A stretch of DNA of 64,000 bases, from the NCBI GenBank assembly GCA_024234855.1, contig JACKNN010000002.1, positions 434,001 to 498,000 of the forward strand, in the 5' to 3' direction. Shown here one piece after another: positions 8,087 to 19,883 of this stretch. This stretch comes from Pseudomonadales bacterium. Lineage in GTDB: Bacteria > Pseudomonadota > Gammaproteobacteria > Pseudomonadales > Halieaceae. The notes beneath the pieces were generated by a model. The model did not search any database and was not told the DNA's origin. It saw only the letters and a list, made by a program, of their open reading frames with translations. Position numbers and translations under genes: made by a program. The number at the start of each line of letters is the position of its first letter. Position 1 is the first letter of the stretch.

Positions 8087-11000
8087 TCACGGCGTTGAGC
8101 AGGGGGTGTTGGCCACCCCCGGCGGGGTCCAGCCGTCACCCCCGGCATCGATAAACAGCGGGTTGGTGAAAGCGTAGGCGGGGACGCCGCCCTCGCCGAT
8201 GTTGTGATCCACCAGGTCCGCCAGGCTGGTATTGCTGCCCGGGTCGAGGTCTTCAGGTAACACCGGGAACAGGGGGGGAGAGACGCCGTCGGTACCGTGG
8301 GCGATAGCGACCAGCCAGCTGTCAACCGCCATTTTCGGCAGGGTGAGGGTCACCTCGATCTCGGTGCGGCTCGCGCCCGGTATGTCCGGGTTGACCACCA
8401 CTTTGCGCTCGCTCCAGCCCGGATCCCCGGCGCGGATACTGAGGTTGGGGCAGACGCCGTAGCGCGCTGCCTGGCCGGGGACGGTGGTGAGTTGCGGTTG
8501 GTTGTTGATATAAAAATCGACACTGTCCACCTGGGCCCACTCGGCACTGGCGATGCGCACGGTCACCGTGACATCTGAGGCCGGGTCGATGGCGAGCACG
8601 GTCGATCCCGTCACCGCAAGATCTGCCATGAGGGGCTGGCCATGGTGGCTTCCGCTCGCCTGAATAGTCACGAAGGGCCCATTGGTGCCTATCACTTTAC
8701 CCGCCACGACGCTGGCTGCCAGGGCTTCCGCGTGCTGGGACAGCTGCCCGGGATCGGTTACGGCGCTGGCGACCTGGCTGCGAGTACCCAGGTAGGTGGT
8801 GCGGTAACTATGGGAGTCGGAGTTTGCCACCCCGGTGCGGACGATGCCCTGGTTGATCAGGTTGAACCAGTCGCCGGCGTTGGTGCCCAGGAACTGGCCG
8901 AAGATACCGCGCCGGCCGTCGGTGCCTATCCACACCTCCAGCGCCTGGAAGCCGGCGTCAAAGCTGTTGGCCAGGTTGGGGTCCAGGCGTCGCAGGGCCG
9001 GGTCCACGGATGACTGCGGCGGCGTCTTGCCGGTGTCGATGCCCAGGCCCTCGGCGCCGAAGTGCGAGCCGATATGGTTGATCTGGACGAGGTTATCCCT
9101 GGGGTCTGCGAGGGATGCCTGGAAGATCTGTGCCGGGCTGAGCCCGTAGCTGGCGTATTGCGGGAAATCCATGCCGGGCGCCGCCGCGCCACCCCAGTCG
9201 ACCATGCCGCCGCCGATGGCCTCCGGGTCCACTGTCACCGGCCAGCTGTTGAAATGGCCGTAGTCGAAGGTGGTCGCCTCCGAACTGGGGGCGGTACCGA
9301 TCAGGTCGGTTACGTCCATCTGGTCCAGTGTGCCGGTGAAATCCACCCGGATATCGTGGTCGGAAGGGGTAAAGAAATCGACGCCCTCGGCCAGGTACGT
9401 GGCTACCCGCTCAGCGCGGGTCACCTCGGCATCGACGCTGTCTATCGAGTGCACGTGAAAGTCGCCGAAGACAAAGCCGTCGGTGGCAATCACCTGGGCG
9501 AGTTGCGCGTCCACCCGGGTCGTCTGCCCGGCGCCGACAGAAATGAGCTGCCTGAAAACCGAATAGCGCGGGCCGCGCGACACTACCACCTGGTAATCCC
9601 CCGGTTCGAGCGCCAGTGGCTCACTGATGCCATCGCGATCAATAAACTCCACCAGCGCCACCCCGTAGGGCAGCTGGTTACTGTCATCACCAAACACACC
9701 GGCCAGTTTGCCCTGCCAGGGACTGGGATCGAAGCCCAGCACCTGCAGCTTGGCGGGGCCCGGGCCGGCACCACCGGTGAGTTGCGCGGCCATCACACTG
9801 ACCTGGAGGTAACCGGGCGCAGGCAGGGCGAAGTCCTGTTCCACCGTCTGGTCCTTTACCACCGATACTGCAGCGGGTTGGTCGCTGGCGAACAGGTGTC
9901 CCCCGGCATTGGCCTGCACCTGGTAGTCGCCGGGGGGCAGGCTGAGACGGTATTCGCCGTCCGCGTCGGTAGTGGCATTGCCGGCCACGAACAGGGTGGG
10001 GGGGGTGGTGTTGGGGTTGCTCGTCTGGAATACCCCCACACTCGCATTGGCGACGGGAGCGCCCGCGCTGCTGACACGGCCGCTGAGCTCGCCCGTGTGG
10101 ATGCCCTGCAACTGGTTGCGGATGTCGGCAATACTGCTGGCGCTGCCATCGCCCACGGCGAAATAACGCCGGAGCGAGAAGTCCCCGTTGGCCGGCACGG
10201 TGAAGTTGGGCGGCGCGCCACCCACGATCCTGACCAGTGAGTTGCCCAGGATCAGCACGTTGTAACCCGTGGTTGAGAAACTGGCGGTGTCGGGCACCGT
10301 GTGGATCAGGCCGTAGGACACGCCGGTGGCGCCATCGTGACCGGTATACGCCAGGTAGTTGCACTGGTCGCACTCGCCGTCATCGCACGCAACCGCTGTC
10401 CTGGCCGGGCAGCCGGCGGTGAACAGCGGTTCATTAAAGCCCACCTCGGGCTGGAAGGCCTGCACTTCGCCAGAGCCATTCAGGTACTCGACCCACCACA
10501 CCGACAGGTCTTCACTGCCGGTGTTGATCAGCCGCGTATCCATGGTGACGTAGGACTGGTTCGCCCCCAGGCTGTAACAGGTCTCGATCTCCAGCGGCAG
10601 GTCCCGGTCATCCGCGCTGGCGGGGAAGGGAAAGCCGAAGTCGCGTATTTTCGAGCTGGCATTGGCGTACTCGATCAGGTCATCGGGGCCGCGCGCGCAG
10701 ATCTGCGCCTGCTCGCCGTCGGCTCCGGGATGGGTGACAGTGACCTCGGTATAATTGGCGGTGTTCTCAATATTGATGCCGACCGCGAATTCCTCCAGGT
10801 GGTCTGGCAGGAAACTGCCGTCGGCGTTTTTGCGTGCCACATCAATGATGTTGCCCCCGTAAGTGCCCAGCGCAAACCAGTGGCGCCCGGGTTGCTGGAT
10901 AATTACCCGGAACAATTCGTTCTCCAGCACGAAATCGCCGATAGTGGAGCGGGCGAGGGGGCCTTGCAGCAGGTCCGATGGCTGGGTTGCCTCGCGCGCC

Positions 11001-11185
11001 ACCGCAGTCGGTGCCGGCGGCGGGGGCGGTTCCATCCCCGCTTTGCCGTTATTGTTGTTATTGTCGCACGCACTGAGCGCAAGGCAGAGCATCAATGGGG
11101 CGAGCACCGGGCCGTGCAGGGGGCTGATTGTTGCCAATGGACTGCTCTCCGGGTAGGGAAGGGGTTTCCTTGTGTGCTCTATCAT
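8087..11185 (-). CDS. Exported PHP-domain (CehA/McbA-type) metallohydrolase lipoprotein
   Basis: A large (about 1,030-residue) exported protein with a PHP-type phosphoesterase fold in its C-terminal half. Metal-binding motifs are FGDFHVHS near residue 573, TPSDHD, QINHIGSHFG and VANSDSH near residue 788. A carboxypeptidase-regulatory-like beta domain lies near the middle (GELSGRVSSAGAPVANASV, DGEYRLSLPPGDYQV). The N terminus ends in a lipobox, LALSAC, followed by an Asn run and a Pro-rich linker. Start choice is uncertain: ATG 11185 supplies basic residues for the signal, while TTG 11137 has a good GGAGAG ribosome site but no basic residue. The substrate cannot be told. It is divergent from the DNase I-like lipoprotein gene. 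Confidence 0.8.
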   Translation of the reverse strand: MIEHTRKPLPYPESSPLATISPLHGPVLAPLMLCLALSACDNNNNNGKAGMEPPPPPAPTAVAREATQPSDLLQGPLARSTIGDFVLENELFRVIIQQPGRHWFALGTYGGNIIDVARKNADGSFLPDHLEEFAVGINIENTANYTEVTVTHPGADGEQAQICARGPDDLIEYANASSKIRDFGFPFPASADDRDLPLEIETCYSLGANQSYVTMDTRLINTGSEDLSVWWVEYLNGSGEVQAFQPEVGFNEPLFTAGCPARTAVACDDGECDQCNYLAYTGHDGATGVSYGLIHTVPDTASFSTTGYNVLILGNSLVRIVGGAPPNFTVPANGDFSLRRYFAVGDGSASSIADIRNQLQGIHTGELSGRVSSAGAPVANASVGVFQTSNPNTTPPTLFVAGNATTDADGEYRLSLPPGDYQVQANAGGHLFASDQPAAVSVVKDQTVEQDFALPAPGYLQVSVMAAQLTGGAGPGPAKLQVLGFDPSPWQGKLAGVFGDDSNQLPYGVALVEFIDRDGISEPLALEPGDYQVVVSRGPRYSVFRQLISVGAGQTTRVDAQLAQVIATDGFVFGDFHVHSIDSVDAEVTRAERVATYLAEGVDFFTPSDHDIRVDFTGTLDQMDVTDLIGTAPSSEATTFDYGHFNSWPVTVDPEAIGGGMVDWGGAAAPGMDFPQYASYGLSPAQIFQASLADPRDNLVQINHIGSHFGAEGLGIDTGKTPPQSSVDPALRRLDPNLANSFDAGFQALEVWIGTDGRRGIFGQFLGTNAGDWFNLINQGIVRTGVANSDSHSYRTTYLGTRSQVASAVTDPGQLSQHAEALAASVVAGKVIGTNGPFVTIQASGSHHGQPLMADLAVTGSTVLAIDPASDVTVTVRIASAEWAQVDSVDFYINNQPQLTTVPGQAARYGVCPNLSIRAGDPGWSERKVVVNPDIPGASRTEIEVTLTLPKMAVDSWLVAIAHGTDGVSPPLFPVLPEDLDPGSNTSLADLVDHNIGEGGVPAYAFTNPLFIDAGGDGWTPPGVANTPCSTP

Positions 11186-11390
11186 AAACCAGAACACGGG
11201 CCAGCTCGCTGGCAAAATTGTGCGCTGCGCGGTGGGCTCTACTGCCCGAATCGCCGGCGAGGCTGCGCTGCAGTCCGGTGGCAGGCAACGAGTCTTTTTA
11301 TTTCCACCTCGGTAAAAGCAGGCTATATTGCTCTGGCATGGCCCCCTTGCGGCCGCCCACCCGGGCGGCCGGATGACATGAGTGAACACC

Positions 11391-12617
11391 ATGAAAAACA
11401 CGAATAATGCAATGTTGGCGACAATGGCACTCCTGCTCAGCACTGCGCTGTTGTTACCCGCCTGTTCCAACGGCGGCAGCGACGGCAAGCCCTACTACAA
11501 GGCGGATTCACTGACGGTCACCTCCTACAACGTTGGCCTGGCTTTGAATTTCGTGCCTTATACCCGCGAGCGGCTGCTCGCCAACGAAACCCTGCTGGCG
11601 AACCACGACAGCGATGTGATCTGCCTGCAGGAGGTATGGCTGGATGAACAGGTCGCGGCCATCACCGCGGCGCTAAAGGACAGCTACCCGGAAATATACA
11701 CAGTGCCGGCGCAACAGGTGTTCTCCGAAGCCGCGGCGTGTACCGATAACGAGATCGACCCGTTTGCGCAGTGCGTCACCACCGCGTGCCCCGGGTTGAC
11801 CGGTGCAGACCTCGTTGCCTGCGCGCCGGCACAATGCAGCGCTTCGCTGTTCGCACTGCCGCCGGCATGCCTGGACGCCGTACTCGGCTCGGTGGGTATC
11901 CCGGATGTGACCGTCGAGGCCGTGGTCGAGGCGGTTACCCAGCCGGCGGGCAAGTTCGCCTTTGGCGGCTCGCTGGGGTTGATGCTGGCGTCGAAATACC
12001 CGCTGGAAGCACGCGAGTTCCAGGACCTTGTCGACGATTCCACCAGTAACCACCGCGGCGCGTTGTATGCGGAAATCGAGTTGAATAAGCAAACCCAGGT
12101 GGTCGGCTGCACCCACCCCACGGCGGACCTCTCTGACACTATCGATTATCCCACCAGTGGCAAACACGGTTCCTGGGAGGGAGAGAACCGTTTCATGCTG
12201 GAGCAAATGATCGCCTTCGCCAACGCCAAGGCCGGCGACAACCCCATCATTTTTGCCGGCGATTTCAATTGCAGTATTGCCAACGCGGCGAATGGTGTCA
12301 GCGGGGAATTTGACGCGAATTGCCAGTTGTGGCGGGACAATGGTTTTGCCGACGCCGCCGGCGAGCAACTGCCCTGCACGTTTTGTTACGAAGAAAACCT
12401 GCTGCTTAAGCCCGATGGCCGCAGCGGTGGCAAGTTGCTTGACCACGTGTTTGTGAAAAATCTGGATACAACGTCTCGATTGCGCGCGAGGCGGATATTC
12501 GACACGCCGGTGTCCATCGAGGCGCTGGTACCGCCCTCGGAGCTCAAGCCCGCGGACTCGCCCATGCTGACGCACCCCTCAGACCATTTCGGTGTTCAGC
12601 TTGAGCTGATCTACTGA
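11391..12617 (+). CDS. Endonuclease/exonuclease/phosphatase-family lipoprotein
   Basis: A secreted lipoprotein of the DNase I-like fold; the lipobox LLPAC puts the lipidated Cys at residue 25. Family motifs are TSYNVGLAL near the N terminus, ICLQEVW (metal-binding Glu), FAGDFNC, LLDHVFVKN and the terminal PSDHFGV (catalytic Asp-His). Members include nucleases, sphingomyelinases and inositol phosphatases, so the substrate is open. An insertion around residues 110-160 is Cys-rich (ACTDNEIDPFAQC, CPGLTG, CAPAQC) and may be disulfide-bonded in the periplasm. ATG 11391 was chosen over the upstream GTG at 11382. Divergent from the PHP gene with about 205 bases between, which may hold both promoters. 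Confidence 0.85.
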   Translation: MKNTNNAMLATMALLLSTALLLPACSNGGSDGKPYYKADSLTVTSYNVGLALNFVPYTRERLLANETLLANHDSDVICLQEVWLDEQVAAITAALKDSYPEIYTVPAQQVFSEAAACTDNEIDPFAQCVTTACPGLTGADLVACAPAQCSASLFALPPACLDAVLGSVGIPDVTVEAVVEAVTQPAGKFAFGGSLGLMLASKYPLEAREFQDLVDDSTSNHRGALYAEIELNKQTQVVGCTHPTADLSDTIDYPTSGKHGSWEGENRFMLEQMIAFANAKAGDNPIIFAGDFNCSIANAANGVSGEFDANCQLWRDNGFADAAGEQLPCTFCYEENLLLKPDGRSGGKLLDHVFVKNLDTTSRLRARRIFDTPVSIEALVPPSELKPADSPMLTHPSDHFGVQLELIY

Positions 12618-12799
12618 GCGATTGGTGGCGTCCGGCCCGCCGTGAAATTCATGGTGTGAATAGTAAAAATACTTATCATTTATTTCAGTTATGTTGCTCC
12701 GGTGACTACTATACCGCCCAGTTGCTGAATTGGCGGCCCGCGCAGTGGGTCGACCGGCAGTCTTACGCATCTCACCACTGAGCAATATGAGGTTTCACC

Positions 12800-14395
12800 A
12801 TGTCACAATTCCAGCAAGACATCGACGCTATCGCCAGGTTGCGTGCCACGCACGGCGGTACCTGGGACAGTATCAATCCCGAATACGCCGCGCGGATGAA
12901 GCTGCAGAACCGTTTCCGGACGGGCCTTGATATTGCCCGCTACACCGCGGCCATCATGCGCAGGGACATGGCGGAGTACGACGCCGATTCGAGCAAGTAC
13001 ACCCAGTCGCTGGGTTGCTGGCATGGTTTTATCGGCCAGCAGAAACTGATTTCCATCAAGAAGCACTTCAACAGCACTGACAAGCGCTACCTGTACCTGT
13101 CTGGCTGGATGATTGCCGCCCTGCGCTCCGAATTCGGCCCGCTGCCCGACCAGTCCATGCACGAGAAGACCACCGTGCCCGGCCTGATCGAGGAACTGTA
13201 CACCTTCCTGCGCCAGGCTGACGCGCGCGAACTTGGGGGCCTGTTTCGCGAACTGGATGCCGCCCGCGAGGCCGGTGACCAGGTGGCGACCAAGGCGGTG
13301 CAGAACAGGATCGATACCTTCCAGACCCACGTGGTGCCTATCATTGCCGATATCGACGCGGGCTTCGGCAATGCCGAGGCGACTTACCTGCTGGCCAAGA
13401 AAATGATCGAGGCTGGCGCCTGCGCCATCCAGATTGAAAACCAGGTGTCCGATGAAAAGCAGTGCGGCCACCAGGATGGCAAGGTGACGGTTCCCCACGA
13501 GGACTTCCTGGCTAAAATCCGCGCGGTGCGGTACGCCTTCCTCGAACTGGGTGTGGACGAGGGCGTCATCGTCGCTCGTACCGACTCACTGGGCGCCGGC
13601 CTCACCAAGCAGATTGCCGTGACCCACGAAGTGGGCGACCTGGGTGACCAGTACAACAGCTTCCTCGACCTGGAAGAACTGGAACACGCCCAGATGAACC
13701 ACGGCGACGTCATCATCAATTACCATGGCAAGCTGGTACGCCCCAGGCGCCTGCCTTCCAACCTGTACCGGTTCCGCAAGGGTACTGGCGAGGACCGCTG
13801 CGTGCTCGACAGTATCACCAGCCTGCAAAATGGCGCCGACCTGCTGTGGATCGAAACCGAGAAGCCCCACATCGGTCAGATCGGTGGCATGGTGAAGCGA
13901 ATTCGCGAGGTGATTCCCAACGCCAAGCTGGTGTACAACAATTCGCCGTCATTCAACTGGACCCTGAATTTTCGCCAGCAGGTATTCGATGCCTGGAATA
14001 AGGAAGGCAAGGACGTGTCCGCCTACGACCGCGCCAGGTTGATGAGCGTTGATTACGACAGCACTGATCTGGCTATCGAGGCAGATAACTGGATTCGCAC
14101 CTTCCAGGCCGACTCGGCCCGCGAGGCAGGTATTTTCCATCACCTGATCACACTGCCCACTTACCACACCGCGGCGCTGTCCACCGACAACCTGGCCAGG
14201 GAGTATTTTGGCGAGCAGGGCATGCTGGGCTACGTGAAAGGCGTACAGCGCCAGGAAATTCGCCAGGGCATCGCCTGTGTCAAGCACCAGAATATGGCCG
14301 GATCTGACATCGGTGACGACCACAAGGAGTACTTTGCCGGTGAGGCCGCGCTCAAGGCGGGCGGCAAGGACAACACCATGAACCAGTTTGGCTGA
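12800..14395 (+). CDS. aceA: Isocitrate lyase, long form
   Basis: Splits isocitrate to glyoxylate and succinate in the glyoxylate shunt, needed for growth on acetate or fatty acids. The catalytic loop is EKQCGHQDGK with the nucleophile-region Cys at residue 222. The metal-binding segment VVPIIADIDAGFGN and the SPSFNWTLNF motif are present. At 531 residues it belongs to the long ICL type known from Pseudomonas aeruginosa, not the 434-residue E. coli type. The start has GAGG eight bases upstream. It stands alone between a 182-base leader and a strong terminator. No malate synthase gene lies in the window. Confidence 0.96.
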   Translation: MSQFQQDIDAIARLRATHGGTWDSINPEYAARMKLQNRFRTGLDIARYTAAIMRRDMAEYDADSSKYTQSLGCWHGFIGQQKLISIKKHFNSTDKRYLYLSGWMIAALRSEFGPLPDQSMHEKTTVPGLIEELYTFLRQADARELGGLFRELDAAREAGDQVATKAVQNRIDTFQTHVVPIIADIDAGFGNAEATYLLAKKMIEAGACAIQIENQVSDEKQCGHQDGKVTVPHEDFLAKIRAVRYAFLELGVDEGVIVARTDSLGAGLTKQIAVTHEVGDLGDQYNSFLDLEELEHAQMNHGDVIINYHGKLVRPRRLPSNLYRFRKGTGEDRCVLDSITSLQNGADLLWIETEKPHIGQIGGMVKRIREVIPNAKLVYNNSPSFNWTLNFRQQVFDAWNKEGKDVSAYDRARLMSVDYDSTDLAIEADNWIRTFQADSAREAGIFHHLITLPTYHTAALSTDNLAREYFGEQGMLGYVKGVQRQEIRQGIACVKHQNMAGSDIGDDHKEYFAGEAALKAGGKDNTMNQFG

Positions 14396-14434
14396 GTGCC
14401 CGGCCTACTTCGGCTGCTTGCACAACAAATAGAG

Positions 14435-14464
14435 AAGGGCGGGTTAATATCCGCCCTTTTTTTT
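14435..14464 (+). terminator. Rho-independent terminator of aceA
   Basis: The arms AAGGGCGG and CCGCCCTT form a perfect GC-rich stem with an 8-base loop (GTTAATAT), followed directly by a run of eight T. It lies 40 bases after the aceA stop codon. This is the clearest intrinsic terminator in the window. Confidence 0.93.
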
Positions 14465-14575
14465 GCCCGTTTTTCCCGCGACTGACATGCAACATACCGT
14501 TCCAAATCAGAATGAGTGTGCTACATTTCGACTCGATCTTCCGGAAAAATGTCTTTTTGGACGCCAGGAAAACAT

Positions 14576-15100
14576 ATGCGTTGGGACGATATAGACAAGC
14601 AGGTGTGTTCGGTGGCGCGGGCGCTCTCCATCGTCGGCGAGCGCTGGACCATGTTGATTATCCGCGATGCCTTCCTCGGCACCCGCCGCTTCGACCAGTT
14701 CCAGGCCAATCTCGGCATCACCAGGCATCGTCTGTCCGAGCGACTGGGCAAGCTGGTAGAGCAGGGCGTGCTGGTCAAAGTGCCCTATCACGACCGGCCG
14801 GTACGCTACGAATACCGGCTTACCCGCAAGGGGCTGGGGCTCTACCCTGTTTTGATGAGTCTCGCCCGCTGGGGCGACGAGTGGATGGACAAGGGTGAGG
14901 GGGCGCCGCTGGAGTATATGCACCTCAAATGCGGCAAACGGACCCGCCCGGTGCTGACCTGCAACGAATGCGGTGAACCGCTGCGCCCGGAGGAGGTCAA
15001 GCCCAGGCTCGGCCCGGCGTTGCATAAACTGATCGCGGAGTTGGGGGAGGCGGGCGAATCGCACCCGGATATCCCACCGCTGTTGCGCCGTTCCATGTGA
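14576..15100 (+). CDS. HxlR-family winged-helix transcriptional regulator
   Basis: A 174-residue DNA-binding protein. Residues about 8-100 match the HxlR winged helix: VCSVARALSIVGERWTMLII, then RFDQFQANLGITRHRLSERL and a wing YHDRPVRYEYRLT. The C-terminal part has KCGKRTRPVLTCNECG, a possible small metal-binding ribbon found in a subset of HxlR proteins. ATG 14576 was chosen because of AGGA seven bases upstream; the open frame extends back to a GTG at 14516. It may control the TonB receptor gene 198 bases downstream, but that is only proximity. Confidence 0.88.
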   Translation: MRWDDIDKQVCSVARALSIVGERWTMLIIRDAFLGTRRFDQFQANLGITRHRLSERLGKLVEQGVLVKVPYHDRPVRYEYRLTRKGLGLYPVLMSLARWGDEWMDKGEGAPLEYMHLKCGKRTRPVLTCNECGEPLRPEEVKPRLGPALHKLIAELGEAGESHPDIPPLLRRSM

Positions 15101-15125
15101 GCCGTGTGCTCGATCAGCCCATAAT

Positions 15126-15143
15126 CCCCTTGGTAACAAGGGG
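15126..15143 (+). terminator. Perfect stem-loop between the HxlR gene and the TonB receptor gene
   Basis: CCCCTTG (15126-15132) and CAAGGGG (15137-15143) are perfectly complementary with a GTAA tetraloop. It begins 25 bases after the HxlR stop codon. The following TCTAATTGTTG is only weakly T-rich. It could be a modest terminator or a regulator site. Confidence 0.45.
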
Positions 15144-15298
15144 TCTAATTGTTGTGCCAGCAGAAATTCGACTTTGAAAAGCCAGGCCTTGTCAGGCTGA
15201 TTTTCTGTGTATTTTTAACAAATATCACCGGTAAAATCGGGGCGGGGAGGGTATAAACTTTTGCCACAACTCATAACTACAAATAAGGAAGTGTTCTT

Positions 15299-17881
<2,583 letters not shown>

Positions 17882-17945
17882 TGGAGTTTTCGATGGCGCG
17901 GCCTGCAGGTCGCGCCTGAGAAAAAGCCGGCTCAGGGCGGGGGTC

Positions 17946-19844
17946 TCAATTTACTGTGTTGTGTAGCCTCAGGCCGAGCCTGACCACTCGACCCGGGTTA
18001 TCAAAGCCAACGGCAGTCTGGTACTGCTCATCGAACATATTGTCCACCGCCAGTTCCACATTCAATGCGGGCATAACCTGCCAGTGCAGCGCCAGGTCAA
18101 AGCGATGGAAGTCATCGAGGCTTTGCACCACCGTTTCCCCGGTATGCAGCGACGAGGCCAACTGGTCGCCGGTCCACTGGTAGTCCAGCAGCGCCAGCCA
18201 GTTCGGGGACAATTGCCACCTGGCATAAACGCCCGCTTTCCACTGCGGCCTGCCCAGCAGTACTGATGCGTTGTCCTTGACATCGATATCCGTGTACGTG
18301 GCCTGCGCCTGCAGATCAAGCTCGGTGTGGGCCGACCAGGCTGCCTGTAGTTCCACGCCGCTGGTGCGCACCTCATTGCGATTGACGTTGGTGAAATTAT
18401 TCGGATCGAAGTCGATAAGGTCGTGGAAGTCATTGGAAAAATACGTCGCATCCACGCGCAGGGATTCTGTCGATTGCCAGCCAAGGCCCGCATCCCAGCC
18501 CGTGGATGTTTCCGGCTGTAGATCGGGGTTTCCCAGCAGGCCGTGTCCCAGGGCAAAGAAACTGGGGAGTTTGTAGCCCTCGCCCCAATTGACAGACGCT
18601 GACAAAGCCGGGTTCAGCTCATAGCTCGCGCCAAGGCGAGTCGACGTTTCGCCGGCAAAATCCGCGGGATCATCGTAGCGCAGGCTGCCCTGTAGCAGCA
18701 GTTGCGGCATCGGGTGACCGGAGATCCCCGCGATAAGGCCGGTGCTGTCCCGGTTGAGTTTGAAATCCGTGGGCAGGAGGAGGCTACCAAACTCGAGATA
18801 GCCGACGCTTTTGCCGCGCTCTTCGCGATAGTCCGCCCCGAGGGTCAGTTGGTACGTGTCCAGGAAGGACAGGCTGTTGACCCAGCGCACCTCATCGCGT
18901 CGGAAGTCGGTATTGGCGCCGTTTGGGGGTACTTCATAGAAGGGGTATATGCCGGGAGAGTCATAATCCTCGTTGTGTTCGAAGCGACTGAAACTGAGCA
19001 GGCTCCGCCAGTTCGCCATGAAATCCGCCTGCCAGGTCAGGGCGAGCGCCTCGTCCGAGTAATCGCTGTGATCGAGTTCGTCGATGAGCGCGAACCGGGG
19101 TCCGCCACTCTGCTCGGGATAACTGGTGCGGTGACCGTCGAGGTAACGATACGCCAGGCCGAGCACGTGCGCGTCAAGCGGTTGCCAGCCGAGATCCATG
19201 TTGGCGCTGTCGGTATCCCGGGTGCTGCCTTCAACCAGTTCCCCGTCATCGCGCCTGGACAGGTTAAAGCCGTAATTCAGTGTCTGTAGCTTGCCGTAGG
19301 CGGAAAGGCTCTGGTTGTTGTAGTCATCTTCGCCAACTTCCCCCGCCAGTTGCTGGTGGTGCCCCTCTTCGTTGCGCCGGGTGATGATATTGACGACACC
19401 CGCCAGTGCATCTGAACCATAAACGGCAGACAGCGCACCTCGCACGACTTCTATGCGCTGGATAAGGGCAGGGTTGAGGCTGCTGAAATCATAGCTGCCG
19501 CCGCGGGTATTGGTCGAGTCATTCACCTGCACCCCATCCAGTAATACCAGGGTAAAGTTGGCCTCTCCGCCGCGAATGGATACCGCCGTCAGGCCGCCGG
19601 GGCCACCCTGTTGTTCCACCAGGAGCCCCGGCATTGTCTGCAACAGCTCAGCAACACTGCGCTTGTTCATGGCGCGGATAGTCGGTGTGTCCAGCACCGA
19701 CACCGACGCGGTCAGGGCAGGCTGCGGTACGTGGCTCCCGGTTACCAGCACATCTTCAATAGTCGGGTCTTCCACCGCGGCTGCCACCGGCGGGGCCAGG
19801 GCCAGCACGATGGCGGCAACCAGTGGTGAGTGGCCCTTAAACAT
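17946..19844 (-). CDS. TonB-dependent receptor, BtuB-like size
   Basis: A 632-residue outer-membrane TonB receptor. The signal peptide ends near PPVAAAVED and the TonB box region is IEDVLVTGSHV. Plug motifs are VSIRGGEANFTLVLLDGVQV and RIEVVRGALSAVYGSDALAG. Its shortness and plug resemble BtuB and small siderophore receptors, but there is no B12 riboswitch here. It follows the haem-VCBS gene by 39 bases on the same strand, so it is probably the last gene of the receptor-MFS-hydrolase operon. That context suggests uptake of the same compound as the first receptor rather than cobalamin. Confidence 0.9.
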   Translation of the reverse strand: MFKGHSPLVAAIVLALAPPVAAAVEDPTIEDVLVTGSHVPQPALTASVSVLDTPTIRAMNKRSVAELLQTMPGLLVEQQGGPGGLTAVSIRGGEANFTLVLLDGVQVNDSTNTRGGSYDFSSLNPALIQRIEVVRGALSAVYGSDALAGVVNIITRRNEEGHHQQLAGEVGEDDYNNQSLSAYGKLQTLNYGFNLSRRDDGELVEGSTRDTDSANMDLGWQPLDAHVLGLAYRYLDGHRTSYPEQSGGPRFALIDELDHSDYSDEALALTWQADFMANWRSLLSFSRFEHNEDYDSPGIYPFYEVPPNGANTDFRRDEVRWVNSLSFLDTYQLTLGADYREERGKSVGYLEFGSLLLPTDFKLNRDSTGLIAGISGHPMPQLLLQGSLRYDDPADFAGETSTRLGASYELNPALSASVNWGEGYKLPSFFALGHGLLGNPDLQPETSTGWDAGLGWQSTESLRVDATYFSNDFHDLIDFDPNNFTNVNRNEVRTSGVELQAAWSAHTELDLQAQATYTDIDVKDNASVLLGRPQWKAGVYARWQLSPNWLALLDYQWTGDQLASSLHTGETVVQSLDDFHRFDLALHWQVMPALNVELAVDNMFDEQYQTAVGFDNPGRVVRLGLRLHNTVN

Positions 19845-19883
19845 CAGTACATCACAACGCTGGTTTCAGGCCCGTACCGCGAA

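Noticed and set aside
11186..11488. N-terminal extension of the PHP-domain protein
   Set aside because: It would overlap the divergent lipoprotein gene and place the signal peptide about 130 residues in.
17895..17916. GC-rich palindrome GGCGCGGCCTG/CAGGTCGCGCC between convergent receptor genes
   Set aside because: Long stem but no loop and no T run; could be chance in GC-rich DNA, so not called a terminator.
17946..19844. A second cobalamin receptor (BtuB)
   Set aside because: Size fits, but there is no riboswitch and it is embedded in an operon without B12 genes.
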